Notes: generated by a model not told the origin, from the letters alone. 64,000 nucleotides of DNA from an uncultured Draconibacterium sp. (GCF_963676815.1 NZ_OY781365.1:2080501-2144500), one strand, 5' to 3'; numbered from the stretch's first letter, positions 35,885 through 44,247 are shown. Program-made: numbers and translations.

Positions 35885-36400
35885 TTAAAATTCAATTCCT
35901 TTTCGAGCATTAACTCCGTTTTGGTAGTAATGTTTTATTTCCTTCATTTCGGTTACCAGGTCGGCAATATCAATAATTTCCTGCGGGGCATATCTACCGG
36001 TAATAATCAGCTCGGTATTTTCCGGTTTTTTCCTGATGGTTTCCAATAGTGATTCCACCGGAAAAAGCTTGTAATACAAAGCGATGTTGGCTTCGTCGAG
36101 AATTACCACATCGTATTGCCCCGATTGAATTATTTTAGTAACCTCTGCCAATCCTTTTTGTGCCGCGTCAATATCTTTCTGTGTTGGATTTTTCACGATA
36201 AAACACCCCAAGCCATATTGTTTGATGGTTATATCGGGCAGAAACTTGTTCACAGCTTCAATTTCAGCATAGGTTTTTCCTTTTACAAACTGGGCAAAGA
36301 ATACTTTTTTATCGGCACCAACTGCTCTTAATGCCAGGCCAAAAGCACCCGTTGTTTTGCCTTTTCCGTTGCCGGTGTAAACTTGTGTATAGCCTTTCAT
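35885..36400 (-). CDS. cobO: Corrinoid adenosyltransferase CobO-type
   Basis: The 171-residue protein has the P-loop GNGKGKTTGA (10-19) at the N-terminus, VVILDEANIA (about 98-107) and ELIITGRYAPQEIIDIADLVTEM, the signature of CobA/CobO ATP:corrinoid adenosyltransferase. The family adenosylates cob(I)alamin or cobyrinate diamide with ATP. The N-terminal extension of long CobO forms is absent. It sits within a B12-repressed operon with nrdD and nrdG, which would let the cell salvage scarce corrinoid while the B12-independent reductase is active. Confidence 0.9.
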   Translation of the reverse strand: MKGYTQVYTGNGKGKTTGAFGLALRAVGADKKVFFAQFVKGKTYAEIEAVNKFLPDITIKQYGLGCFIVKNPTQKDIDAAQKGLAEVTKIIQSGQYDVVILDEANIALYYKLFPVESLLETIRKKPENTELIITGRYAPQEIIDIADLVTEMKEIKHYYQNGVNARKGIEF

Positions 36401-36411
36401 TTGTTTGTTTT

Positions 36412-36873
36412 TTAATGAAATAAATAACTCACATCTTTCATAAAACCATCTTGCTGAATTTCGAATAAATGCTGGTTAGTTGTATCGCTTTTTAAGTTAC
36501 CTAAATTTTCTACGTATCCGCCCAGTTTTATGTATTGAAAGTTAGTGCTGTCAAAAGCTTCGGGTAATCTGGCACAACCCGAGTACCACGCAGTTTTAGT
36601 TTCCGGGTAATGAAGGCGTATAAAATTAGCCAATTCTGCTACTCTTTGAGGATCGCCATCTCCGCCCATAAAACAAAAACAGGTGATGGATGAGGCGTAT
36701 TTTTTCATCAAGGAAACGATTTGCACTTCGTTCAGTTCTTCGCCAATATCTTTCTGCAAATGCGGACTGTGGCAGCCTTTACACCGATTCGGGCAATTGG
36801 TAATATTTACTGCCAGTGTAACTTCGTTCGGAATTTCCTGAAAAACGATATCGTAGTTGTAATATTTAAGCAT
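36412..36873 (-). CDS. nrdG: Anaerobic ribonucleotide reductase activating protein
   Basis: From the ATG at 36873 the protein has 153 residues and starts MLKYYNYDIVFQEIPNEV, typical for NrdG. The radical-SAM cluster motif is CPNRCKGCHSP (C-x3-C-x2-C). NrdG generates the glycyl radical on NrdD using S-adenosylmethionine and a 4Fe-4S cluster. An open frame runs upstream to 36942, but that would overlap nrdD by 77 bases; the chosen start overlaps the nrdD stop by 8 bases and gives the family N-terminus. Confidence 0.92.
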   Translation of the reverse strand: MLKYYNYDIVFQEIPNEVTLAVNITNCPNRCKGCHSPHLQKDIGEELNEVQIVSLMKKYASSITCFCFMGGDGDPQRVAELANFIRLHYPETKTAWYSGCARLPEAFDSTNFQYIKLGGYVENLGNLKSDTTNQHLFEIQQDGFMKDVSYLFH

Positions 36874-38986
36874 ATTCTTCCACTTTTTCTTCCTTATTTT
36901 TTTGAGCGTAATAGCGTTTTGCAGCTTCTTTCTGGCGTGCATCAGAGAAGCTGCTCACTCTTTTCATGTAACCAATAATACGGGTTAAATAGTCGATATT
37001 TTCAGTCTTACAATTTGGGCATTCTTTTAGATACCGCTTGTCGATATGGCCACATTCATTGCAAATGGTATTCGGAATATTAAAGGTGAAATAATTGCAA
37101 CCTTCTTTGGCAGCTACCCGAATTAGCTGGCGATATTGAGCAGCACTTAAATGTTCCTCTAAATTCATATGTAATGCAGAGCCCCCGGTTAGGTGTTCGA
37201 TGTATTTTTTCCCGTGAACCTTGAATCTATCAATTACATTCAATGACTCGTCTTCTACAACATAGAAATAGCTGTTGTAACAATCTCGCGGAACAAAATA
37301 ACCATCTTCACGATCCCACTTGGCATGTTTTACGCCCACGTTTTCGGCCGGAATCATTTCGCAATTGAACAAGGTGTCTTTTGTGCGGTATTTTTTATTG
37401 TATGTTTCAATTAAACCAAGTACTTCGCTGGTAAATGCTGCGTAATCAGGATTGTCGTTTATTTCAATTCCAAGGAATTCTGCGGCTTCAACCAGGCCGT
37501 TTACACCAATGGTAAGGTACTGGCGACCCATGTTTATGTAACCGGCATCAAACAGCGGAAGCATGCCTTTTTCCTGCAGTTCTTTTAAATTTTCGTTGTA
37601 GCCCAATTGTACTTTGTGTACCAGGTCAACCACTTCTTCAAGGAAATTAATGTAAGGAATTCGTTCCTTTTTAGCTTGTTGTACGCAACGGTTCAGGTTA
37701 ATTGTTAATACACTTTTTGAGCCGGTTGAAACGCCACCTGCTCCCAGTGTGTAACTAAAACCATTGTCCTGAATTTCGTTACGTAAACGGCAGCATGAAC
37801 TTAAACTGTCGGCATTATCGCTTAAATAGGTGAAAAACGAATGACCATCGGCATACATTTTTGCTGTGAATTCGCCATATTCTTCATCTTTTGTATCGCC
37901 GTTTTCTGTAAGCATTGCCATTGTTTCTACCGGGAAAGTCAGCATGGTTTTCGTACGCTCTTGGTTAAACCAAAGCATAAAACGTTTTTGTAACCAGTTT
38001 AACGAATCCCATTCGGGTTTACTTCCGTCGGGGAAAACAAATTCGCCAAACAGGCTTTCAAAATAATACTTATCGTAATAGGCAATGTTCCAGAATACGG
38101 CCTGGAAATTTCGTGCTCCGGTTGGTTGATTAAGCGAATAAACAATTTGCTCGAAACAATCAGTAATCACTTTATCAATCGAGCGTTTTCTTGCCGATAA
38201 ATCAGCGTTTTCGTGGCTGCGTTTGTAGTAATCGTTGCCATATTCTTTAGCCACAAAATAGTTCATATACATTAAAAACTCGGGTGTTGCACAAGCACCG
38301 CTCAACATACTTGAAACGATAAATACCATGTTGATAAAACCACCACAAAACGATTTTAAGTTGGTTGGTGCAGTTGAATTTCCGCCAATTTTCGAGGTGC
38401 CATCCAACAACCAGGGGTACATGGTAATGCTGGCGCAATAGGGAGCCAGGCTGGTTTCGTCGTTTTTATAGATGTAATGTTGACTTAAAAAATTAAGGTA
38501 TTTATTCGATAACTCTTTCCCAAACATATCTGAAAGGCGGTCGGTGAGCAAGCGGCGGTTTAAGCGGATAAAATTTCCTTTCGGAAGCTCGCCAATAAGT
38601 GTGGCAATGTTTTTTTTATCGACATTGGCATTGGCATCAAATTTACTTCCACTGGCAGCATTCCCGGCAGCACAATATTCAATCAGAAATTTAATACGAT
38701 CACGGGTTTCCCTGTCTTCTGAATGTTTCTGGCGATAAAGCATATACGATTTAGCCACGGCAAAATAGTTTTCGGCCATTAACGAACGCTCCACCTGGTT
38801 TTGAACTTCTTCAACATTCATATCTTCCTGAATATTTACCCGGTGCAGAATGTTGGTAAGGTCATCGTCGCTTGCAAAACTTCCTACAGAAAGAAAAGCT
38901 TTCCTGATTGCATTTTTTATTTTATTCATGGAAAACGGAACCCGCTTTCCGTCTCTTTTTACGATTGAGATTTGCGTACTACTCAT
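36866..38986 (-). CDS. nrdD: Class III anaerobic ribonucleoside-triphosphate reductase
   Basis: The 706-residue protein has an ATP-cone regulatory domain (about 5-95; ISIVKRDGKRVPFSMNKI) and the class III catalytic barrel. The C-terminal zinc cysteines lie in CNECGHID and CPNC, and the glycyl radical loop RIIGYMKRV is near residue 680. It reduces NTPs to dNTPs without oxygen and without B12. A cobalamin riboswitch lies 180 bases upstream, so it should be on when B12 is low, presumably in exchange with a B12-dependent class II reductase outside the window. Confidence 0.96.
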   Translation of the reverse strand: MSSTQISIVKRDGKRVPFSMNKIKNAIRKAFLSVGSFASDDDLTNILHRVNIQEDMNVEEVQNQVERSLMAENYFAVAKSYMLYRQKHSEDRETRDRIKFLIEYCAAGNAASGSKFDANANVDKKNIATLIGELPKGNFIRLNRRLLTDRLSDMFGKELSNKYLNFLSQHYIYKNDETSLAPYCASITMYPWLLDGTSKIGGNSTAPTNLKSFCGGFINMVFIVSSMLSGACATPEFLMYMNYFVAKEYGNDYYKRSHENADLSARKRSIDKVITDCFEQIVYSLNQPTGARNFQAVFWNIAYYDKYYFESLFGEFVFPDGSKPEWDSLNWLQKRFMLWFNQERTKTMLTFPVETMAMLTENGDTKDEEYGEFTAKMYADGHSFFTYLSDNADSLSSCCRLRNEIQDNGFSYTLGAGGVSTGSKSVLTINLNRCVQQAKKERIPYINFLEEVVDLVHKVQLGYNENLKELQEKGMLPLFDAGYINMGRQYLTIGVNGLVEAAEFLGIEINDNPDYAAFTSEVLGLIETYNKKYRTKDTLFNCEMIPAENVGVKHAKWDREDGYFVPRDCYNSYFYVVEDESLNVIDRFKVHGKKYIEHLTGGSALHMNLEEHLSAAQYRQLIRVAAKEGCNYFTFNIPNTICNECGHIDKRYLKECPNCKTENIDYLTRIIGYMKRVSSFSDARQKEAAKRYYAQKNKEEKVEEYA

Positions 38987-39163
38987 ACTATTGTTTTTTG
39001 TTTTTAATATGCTGTTTTGCTCGTGTTTTATGATTGAAAAATCTAACCGGAAGCCAAGAGGTACGCATTCAAAACAATTATCTGCTGATCGTATGAAACA
39101 AGAAAATTATTTTACTTGCGAACCAGACTTCAACTCCCGAAAGTCTAATTATTAAAAATGATT

Positions 39164-39315
39164 TTGGCAGGTCTTCTGGCTTGTCCTGTGCTGAATGCCT
39201 TCCCATCCGTTGACCGACGGACAGTGGCAATTGAATATCAGACATTAATGGACTTACAGCTGCGGGTACAGCTCCTGATTTTAACAGGATTCCCTTTTCA
39301 TACCGGATAGTGTTG
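39164..39315 (-). ncRNA. Cobalamin riboswitch of nrdD operon
   Basis: Read on the minus strand, the element has AAAAGGGAATC, GCAGCTGTAAGTCC, the B12 box GCCACTG (around 39222-39228), GGGAAGGC and the 3' end AAGCCAGAAGACCTGCC (39165-39181). This is a canonical cobalamin aptamer. It lies upstream of nrdD with about 175 bases of further leader, so control is probably by termination or ribosome access in that leader. Confidence 0.95.
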
Positions 39316-39697
39316 CTACACGATAAACCAATAATCGAAAACAAGTTTAATGTTTTTATGTATACAATGTAATTCGGAGTTTTAAACAATTTAATTGATA
39401 AAAAGAGTAAAAGGCTTCTGTTTTCAGCACTTCTGTCGTGTTAATAATTGCGTAAAATTGAGAAGACTTCATGATATTTTATTGCACAAAATCGAATTTA
39501 TTATTGTTATTTAAAAAAATAGCAAGATTCATTTTATTTGGTTGATATTGAGCCTGTTTGCTGTTTTTTTTCTCTGTTCTGTTACCTAACTTTATTTCCA
39601 TAAAAAGACCCTTTCGAGGTAGGATAGCAAGTTTATGTTTTGGGCAGACCAAAACCCATGTTTAGCATCCCGTTGGTCTAAAAAATGGTAATAAAAT
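39316..39697. other. Non-coding gap between nrdD leader and mobC; possible oriT
   Basis: No gene is visible in this 380-base AT-rich gap. It contains the inverted repeat GTTTTGG-GCAGA-CCAAAAC (39637-39655), 43 bases before the mobC ATG, with extra short repeats around it (GGATAGCA at 39622 and TAGCATCC at 39663). A perfect dyad next to the mobC-relaxase pair is the usual place for an origin of transfer. The nrdD promoter must also be in this gap; I cannot identify it. Confidence 0.4.
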
Positions 39698-40042
39698 ATG
39701 GTGCAATTTAACAAAGGCGGACGTCCACGAAAATTGGATGGTGAGAAGATGAAATATAAGGTAACGGTAAAAATGTCGACCGTTGAATATTTCTCCTTAA
39801 TTGGCAAATCGAAAGAGGCCGGGATTTCGCAAAGTGAGTTTGTCAGGCAGTCAATAATGAATACCACAGTTGTTCAACGTTTAACACCCGAGCTGAATGC
39901 AGAAATAAGAAAACTTTCAGGAATGGCCAATAACCTCAACCAGATTGCACGAAAAGCCAATGCCCTTGGGTACGATCACGTTCGTAGCGAATACCTGTTT
40001 CTTGCGCGTAAAATTGATCGAATCATAAACAAAATGCTATGA
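39698..40042 (+). CDS. Mobilization accessory protein MobC-like
   Basis: This 114-residue basic protein has the layout of Bacteroidota MobC/MbpB relaxosome proteins: a positively charged N-terminus (GGRPRKLDGEKMKYKVTVKMS), a ribbon-helix-helix-type segment (YFSLIGKSKEAGISQSEFVRQSI) and the C-terminal MobC signature LSGMANNLNQIARKAN. Such proteins bind oriT and help the relaxase. Its stop overlaps the relaxase ATG by 4 bases. Confidence 0.9.
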   Translation: MVQFNKGGRPRKLDGEKMKYKVTVKMSTVEYFSLIGKSKEAGISQSEFVRQSIMNTTVVQRLTPELNAEIRKLSGMANNLNQIARKANALGYDHVRSEYLFLARKIDRIINKML

Positions 40043-40938
40043 TTGCCAAGATTACAACGGGAGGAGACTTTGCCGGGGCAGTAGAATATATACTTGATCC
40101 CAAAAAAGCGGCTGAGCTGTTAATGGGAGAGGGCGTACGTTTGAAAAATACCAATTCGATTACAAAAAGTTTTGTTGCTCAAACAGAACTTAATTCGAGG
40201 GTAAGCAAACCGGTAGGTCATACTTCCCTGGATTTCTCAGTCCAGGATAAAGCAAAGTTGAATAATGAGTTTCTTCTAAATATTGCAGATGATTATCTAA
40301 ACAAAATGGGAATCATAAATACCCAGTTTATAATAGCCCGGCATTACGATAAAGAGCATCCCCATATTCACATTGTGTATAACAGGGTAAACAACCTGGG
40401 GAAAACGATTTCCAATAAAAATGATCGTTACCGCAGTGAAAAGATCTGTAAAGAGCTTACTCGGAAAAATGACTTGTATTTTGCCAAGGGAAAAGAAAAT
40501 GTAAAGGTTCACCGGCTAAAAGAACCGGACAAAACAAAATATGAAATTTATTACAGCCTGAAAGAGCTTGTACCCAAATGTAAAGACCTGGACGAACTGG
40601 AAGCTAAACTGAACAAAGAAGGGATAACAGTAAACTACAAATGCAGGGGGAATACAAATGTTGTTCAGGGGATTTCCTTTACCAAAAATGATTTAAAATT
40701 TAATGGTTCCAAAATCGACAGGCAATTCAGCTATTCAAAAATCAAGTACAGGCTGGATGAGAATAAGAGACAGGAGCATTTTGATGTAATTGATAATCCA
40801 TCACTGGATAAGGCTTTGCATCAGTTGATAAAGGAAGGTCTGCTACAGGCAGAGAAGGATGAAGAAAGACGACGTAAAAGGGAATCCTATCAACAAATTA
40901 AACCCAAAAAGAAAAGGAACAGGGGGTACCGGATGTAG
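40039..40938 (+). CDS. Relaxase/mobilization nuclease
   Basis: The 299-residue protein is a MobA/VirD2-type relaxase that would nick oriT and lead DNA transfer. The metal-binding HxH motif is HPHIHIVYNRV (about 112-122), preceded by the AVEYILDP N-terminal motif; a tyrosine for strand attachment is expected in the first 30 residues, Y17 in EYIL being the candidate. The C-terminus is short and Lys/Arg-rich, with no primase or helicase domain. No coupling protein is encoded in the island. Confidence 0.92.
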   Translation: MIAKITTGGDFAGAVEYILDPKKAAELLMGEGVRLKNTNSITKSFVAQTELNSRVSKPVGHTSLDFSVQDKAKLNNEFLLNIADDYLNKMGIINTQFIIARHYDKEHPHIHIVYNRVNNLGKTISNKNDRYRSEKICKELTRKNDLYFAKGKENVKVHRLKEPDKTKYEIYYSLKELVPKCKDLDELEAKLNKEGITVNYKCRGNTNVVQGISFTKNDLKFNGSKIDRQFSYSKIKYRLDENKRQEHFDVIDNPSLDKALHQLIKEGLLQAEKDEERRRKRESYQQIKPKKKRNRGYRM

Positions 40939-41379
40939 GTCATATGGTTTACCCAAATTTTCAACAAATTAATTTCAATTCAGTCAAACGTCAAAAGCTT
41001 ACGGCATAAACGCAGCCAGCAAATTGACAAGAGTTTTGGGATTGTTAGTATTCTTTGCTGCCAATACACCTTTCTCATACTTCGAAAGGAGACTTGACAT
41101 CAAAGTATTGGAAAAACACTTGCCAATTTACTGTCATCCGGCGCAATCTTTCAGTCCATTTATTCCGTTTCCTTTTGCCTAATGCCTGAATTGGAAAGAG
41201 CCGGTGTTTACGATTTGGGATTAACGATAGCCTTGGGAAATGAATGAAAATGGGAGTATTTTTCATTTCATAGGCACCAAAAGTCGTTCGAAAAAATGTG
41301 GCAAATTGCAAAAAGTCGTTCGAAAAAGTGTATTTAATGAATAAGAAAGTACAATTTAAAGAGTAGTATTTAAAAAAAT
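40939..41379. other. Gap with possible gene remnants
   Basis: No intact gene is recognised here. On the minus strand a short in-frame stretch from about 41097 to 40999 reads SKYEKGVLAAKNTNNPKTLVN before a stop and looks protein-like, but an in-frame stop (41122) lies about 40 bases upstream of it. A 78-codon frame on the minus strand (41075-41311) has an unusual composition. These may be debris of a lost gene. The sequence AAAAGTCGTTCGAAAAA is repeated at about 41278 and 41314. Confidence 0.3.
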
Positions 41380-41432
41380 GTCGAATAGAAACGACAAAAA
41401 ATAATTATATTTGTCGAATAGAAACGACAAAA
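41380..41432 (+). repeat. Paired GTCGAATAGAAACGAC operator-like repeats
   Basis: The 20-base unit TGTCGAATAGAAACGACAAA occurs twice (from 41380 and from 41412), 32 bases apart. Each unit has GTCG/CGAC ends as a dyad. The pair brackets a TATATTTG -7 element (41406-41413) directly before the ATPase ATG, which suggests an autoregulatory operator. Confidence 0.6.
41406..41413 (+). promoter_or_regulatory. -7 promoter element of the ATPase gene
   Basis: TATATTTG is an exact TAnnTTTG match, 18 bases before the ATG at 41432, and sits between two operator-like repeats. Confidence 0.5.
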
Positions 41433-42622
41433 TGGAAGTGTTATTCGAATTTCAAGAGAATATTCTGCGGAATGTAAAGAATGAGTTTAGACGATATCTG
41501 CATGAAAGAATAAACTGGAATCAAAGAATGATTGCAATTAAAGGTCCGCGTGGTGCGGGAAAGACCACTCTGATGTTGCAATATGTCAAATTTGATTTGG
41601 GATTACCGGAAACAGCTTTATATATAACTGCTGATCACACCTGGTTTTACAATCATACATTACTGGAGACCGCAAATGATTGGTATAAACAAGGAGGAAA
41701 ACTTCTTGTTATTGATGAAGTTCACAAGTATAAAAACTGGTCAGTCGAATTAAAAAACATCTATGATGGTTTACCTGAACTGAAAATAATTTTTTCAGCT
41801 TCCTCGGCTTTGGATATATACCGTGGAGAAGCAGATTTAAGTAGAAGAGTTGTAAGTTACATGTTGGCAGGTTTATCATTTCGTGAGTATTTACAATTTT
41901 CTGATAAAGTCAATTTTGATCCAGTTACAATTGATGATATCTCTACGAATCACCGTAATCTTAGTCGCACAATAAGTGAAAAGCTGAGACCATTACCGGT
42001 ATTCAGAAAATATACCGAGATGGGTTATCTACCCATCTTTATGGAAGGAGAAGATTCCTATTTGTTGAAATTGAATCAAGTAATAAATACAATTGTAGAC
42101 ACTGATCTGGCCTATATTGCTGCTTATAATTCGGGCACGGCCAATAAAGTAAAAAAATTGCTGGCAGTAATTGCTGAATCCGTACCATTTAAACCGAATA
42201 TCGCTGCGCTGTCAAGAAAACTGGATTTGAGTCGTGACAGTGTTTATCAATACATTTACCAGCTTGCAGATGCACGTTTGTTAAATACCTTAAGCACTGA
42301 AGGAAAAGGCGTTTCAACTTTGCAGAAGCCGGATAAAATATATCTTGAAAATACGAACCTGGCATATGCTTTAAAGAGTAAACCAGATATAGGAAATGTT
42401 CGTGAAACGTTTGTATTTAACCAGTTACATAATGCAGGACTTCAAGTATATTCACCAAAAGCCGGTGATTTTGTTTTCGACGGTTATACTTTGGAGATAG
42501 GAGGGAAGAATAAGACCACAACACAAGTGAAACATTTGGATAATTACCTGATTGTATCTGATGATATTGAAGTTGGAACAGGTAATAAAGTTCCTATCTG
42601 GTTGTTTGGTTTTTTATACTAA
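41432..42622 (+). CDS. ATPase of the AAA_14/DUF4143 family
   Basis: From the ATG at 41432 the protein has 396 residues: an ATPase domain with Walker A KGPRGAGKTTLM (about 39-50) and Walker B KLLVIDEVHKYK, then a winged-helix-like region (LSRKLDLSRDSVYQYIYQLADARLL) and a C-terminal DUF4143 domain of nuclease-like fold (FVFDGYTLEIGGKNKTTTQ). Function unknown; members are common in islands. An earlier TTG start at 41411 would place seven codons inside the promoter and repeat, so the ATG is preferred. It is the last gene before attR. Confidence 0.85.
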   Translation: MEVLFEFQENILRNVKNEFRRYLHERINWNQRMIAIKGPRGAGKTTLMLQYVKFDLGLPETALYITADHTWFYNHTLLETANDWYKQGGKLLVIDEVHKYKNWSVELKNIYDGLPELKIIFSASSALDIYRGEADLSRRVVSYMLAGLSFREYLQFSDKVNFDPVTIDDISTNHRNLSRTISEKLRPLPVFRKYTEMGYLPIFMEGEDSYLLKLNQVINTIVDTDLAYIAAYNSGTANKVKKLLAVIAESVPFKPNIAALSRKLDLSRDSVYQYIYQLADARLLNTLSTEGKGVSTLQKPDKIYLENTNLAYALKSKPDIGNVRETFVFNQLHNAGLQVYSPKAGDFVFDGYTLEIGGKNKTTTQVKHLDNYLIVSDDIEVGTGNKVPIWLFGFLY

Positions 42623-42779
42623 GATTAGTTAAGAATTGGGATCACTATGGCTTGAATAAGACCACAAAAATTTGTATTTTTAAGCTATAAAATATTGAAA
42701 ATGAACCAGTGAGAGACAAAAACGAGACCTCATAATTTGTATTGGAATAACATATTGATTATAAGCGCATTAGGGGCGT

Positions 42780-42802
42780 GGTTCGATTCCCGCCCCGGGT
42801 AC
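42780..42802 (+). repeat. attR: 23 bp direct repeat of tRNA-Leu 3' end
   Basis: Exact copy of 24219-24241, including TTCGATTCCCGCCCCGGGTA. No tRNA body precedes it, so it is the remnant of the original tRNA 3' end displaced by insertion. Confidence 0.92.
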
Positions 42803-42805
42803 AAC

Positions 42806-42844
42806 AAAAGCCTGATATTCGATAAGAGTATCAGGCTTTTTTTA
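42806..42844 (+). terminator. Original terminator of tRNA-Leu
   Basis: AAAAGCCTGATA pairs with TATCAGGCTTTT around a 12-base loop and is followed by a T run. It lies just outside attR where the tRNA terminator would have been before insertion; it also serves as a bidirectional terminator for the CWC gene. Confidence 0.75.
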
Positions 42845-42863
42845 TTGATTGAGTTTAAATCCT

Positions 42864-43055
42864 CTAAATAGTTCTTTTTAATTCCTCAATACATTCGGGG
42901 CAAAGGCAGCCATCAAAACAAGCCATGATGTAATCGCGTACTTTTTCGGGCATGTCAACTTGTGCACACCAACAGTGATAGCTTCCGGTGCAGGTATGCA
43001 AATTGCCGCACTTGGCGCAGGCATGTGGTTCGTATTTTGAATTATCTTCCATCAT
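42864..43055 (-). CDS. Cysteine-rich CWC protein, chromosomal copy
   Basis: The 63-residue protein shares about three quarters of its residues with the copy at 25796-25987, including all the cysteines (CAKCGNLHTCTGSYHCWC and CFDGCLCPEC). The function is unknown; metal binding is likely. It is the first gene outside the island on the right. Confidence 0.82.
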   Translation of the reverse strand: MMEDNSKYEPHACAKCGNLHTCTGSYHCWCAQVDMPEKVRDYIMACFDGCLCPECIEELKRTI

Positions 43056-43174
43056 TGTCCTGATTTTAGGACTGCAAAAATGAATATTTCTTACGACATT
43101 GCAGTTTGAGTTTTAAAATAGGTGAAACAGGATTTCTCAAACGCAATGTTTTTTATAATTTGACAAATTTTGAA

Positions 43175-44008
43175 CTACTTTTCCTTTTCAAAAAAATGAT
43201 GAAAAAATACACTTTGAAATGCAATTGAGTTTTCCCAGTATTCCCATGTATGTCCTCCGGGTCTTGTAGTAAAATCGTGTGGAATATTTCGCTCAAGAAG
43301 TTTCTCGTGTAAGCTGCAATTAACTCCGTAAAAGAAGTCGCTCACACCACAATCAATTGATATTTGAAGCGATCCGGATGTTAGTTTGTATACAAGATTG
43401 ATTACAGAGTTTTCTTCCCAATTTTCCTTGTTTTCAGCGTAAGTGCCCAACCTTTTCGAAATATCCCAGTTATTGGGGAACGGGCGAATATCAACTCCTC
43501 CACTCATACTTCCCGCTGCGCCATAAACATCCTGGTTTCTGAAAGCAAGATACAAGGCTCCGTGTCCGCCCATACTTAATCCGGTAATGGCACGTCCTTC
43601 GCGTGAGGCAATTGTGCTAAAAGAGTCGTCTACCCAGTCAATCAATTCATGTGCTACATAGGTTTCGTATTTTATGCTGTTGTCAAGCGGGCTATCGAAA
43701 TACCAGCTCGAAAAAGCGCCATCAGGGCAAACGATAATAAACTGGTACAAATCCGCGTAATCTGTAATTTCAGGCACGTTGTTAATCCAATCGTTTTGAT
43801 TGCCACTATAGCCGTGCAGCAGATACAGCACCGGATAAGAGTTGTTCTCCGAATAACCTTCCGGAGTGATTACAACTGTTTCTATGTCTTTATTCATCGA
43901 TTGACTGTGGGTTGATAAATGTTGTACTTTGGCGGCTTTAGTTTGTAGCACGGCGCCAGTAATAACGATCAGCGAAATAATTACCTTAAGGAAGAGTGTT
44001 CTTTTCAT
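43175..44008 (-). CDS. Secreted esterase, alpha/beta hydrolase
   Basis: The 277-residue protein has a signal peptide (about 1-25) and an esterase D-like alpha/beta hydrolase fold. Visible are YPVLYLLHGYSGNQNDW (oxyanion region), the nucleophile motif GLSMGGHGALY (Ser about 145) and the catalytic His in GGHTWEYW near the C-terminus. The family includes S-formylglutathione hydrolases and acetyl-xylan/feruloyl esterases. Its secretion and place after the PUL suggest deacylation of glycans, but a terminator at 44119 separates it. Confidence 0.82.
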   Translation of the reverse strand: MKRTLFLKVIISLIVITGAVLQTKAAKVQHLSTHSQSMNKDIETVVITPEGYSENNSYPVLYLLHGYSGNQNDWINNVPEITDYADLYQFIIVCPDGAFSSWYFDSPLDNSIKYETYVAHELIDWVDDSFSTIASREGRAITGLSMGGHGALYLAFRNQDVYGAAGSMSGGVDIRPFPNNWDISKRLGTYAENKENWEENSVINLVYKLTSGSLQISIDCGVSDFFYGVNCSLHEKLLERNIPHDFTTRPGGHTWEYWENSIAFQSVFFHHFFEKEK

Positions 44009-44118
44009 ATTGTGTTATTCAATTTTTTAAGCGTTTAAAATTAGCCACAAAAATTTTATGTCAGGCATTGTTCACCAATTTATGCGTTTACTCCTCAATT
44101 TTATCAGGGAATAAAACA

Positions 44119-44146
44119 ACAAAAAGCCCGACGTTTCCGCCGGGCC
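44119..44146 (-). terminator. Terminator of the PUL operon
   Basis: On the minus strand GCCCGGCGGAAACGTCGGGC forms a hairpin with a TTTTTGTTGTTTT tail. It lies 100 bases after the alpha-galactosidase stop. Confidence 0.7.
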
Positions 44147-44247
44147 ATTCAGCTAACCAAACTTAACACTATGGTTATTAAATGGAATGAAATCTCAGAA
44201 ATTTTGCCTTAACGATTTAAACAATTCCATTTATCGAATTCAAATCT

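Larger units (their letters stand above)
24219..42802. mobile_element. tRNA-Leu integrated mobilizable island, about 18.6 kb
   Basis: A 23 bp exact direct repeat of the tRNA-Leu 3' end bounds this segment (24219-24241 and 42780-42802). The first gene inside is a tyrosine recombinase; at the other end lie mobC, a relaxase, a possible oriT and a DUF4143-type ATPase. No conjugative transfer (tra) genes are seen, so this fits an integrative mobilizable element relying on a helper. About 13 kb of metabolic cargo lies between. The cargo genes look like ordinary Bacteroidota chromosomal genes, so it may be a composite of more than one event. Confidence 0.85.
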
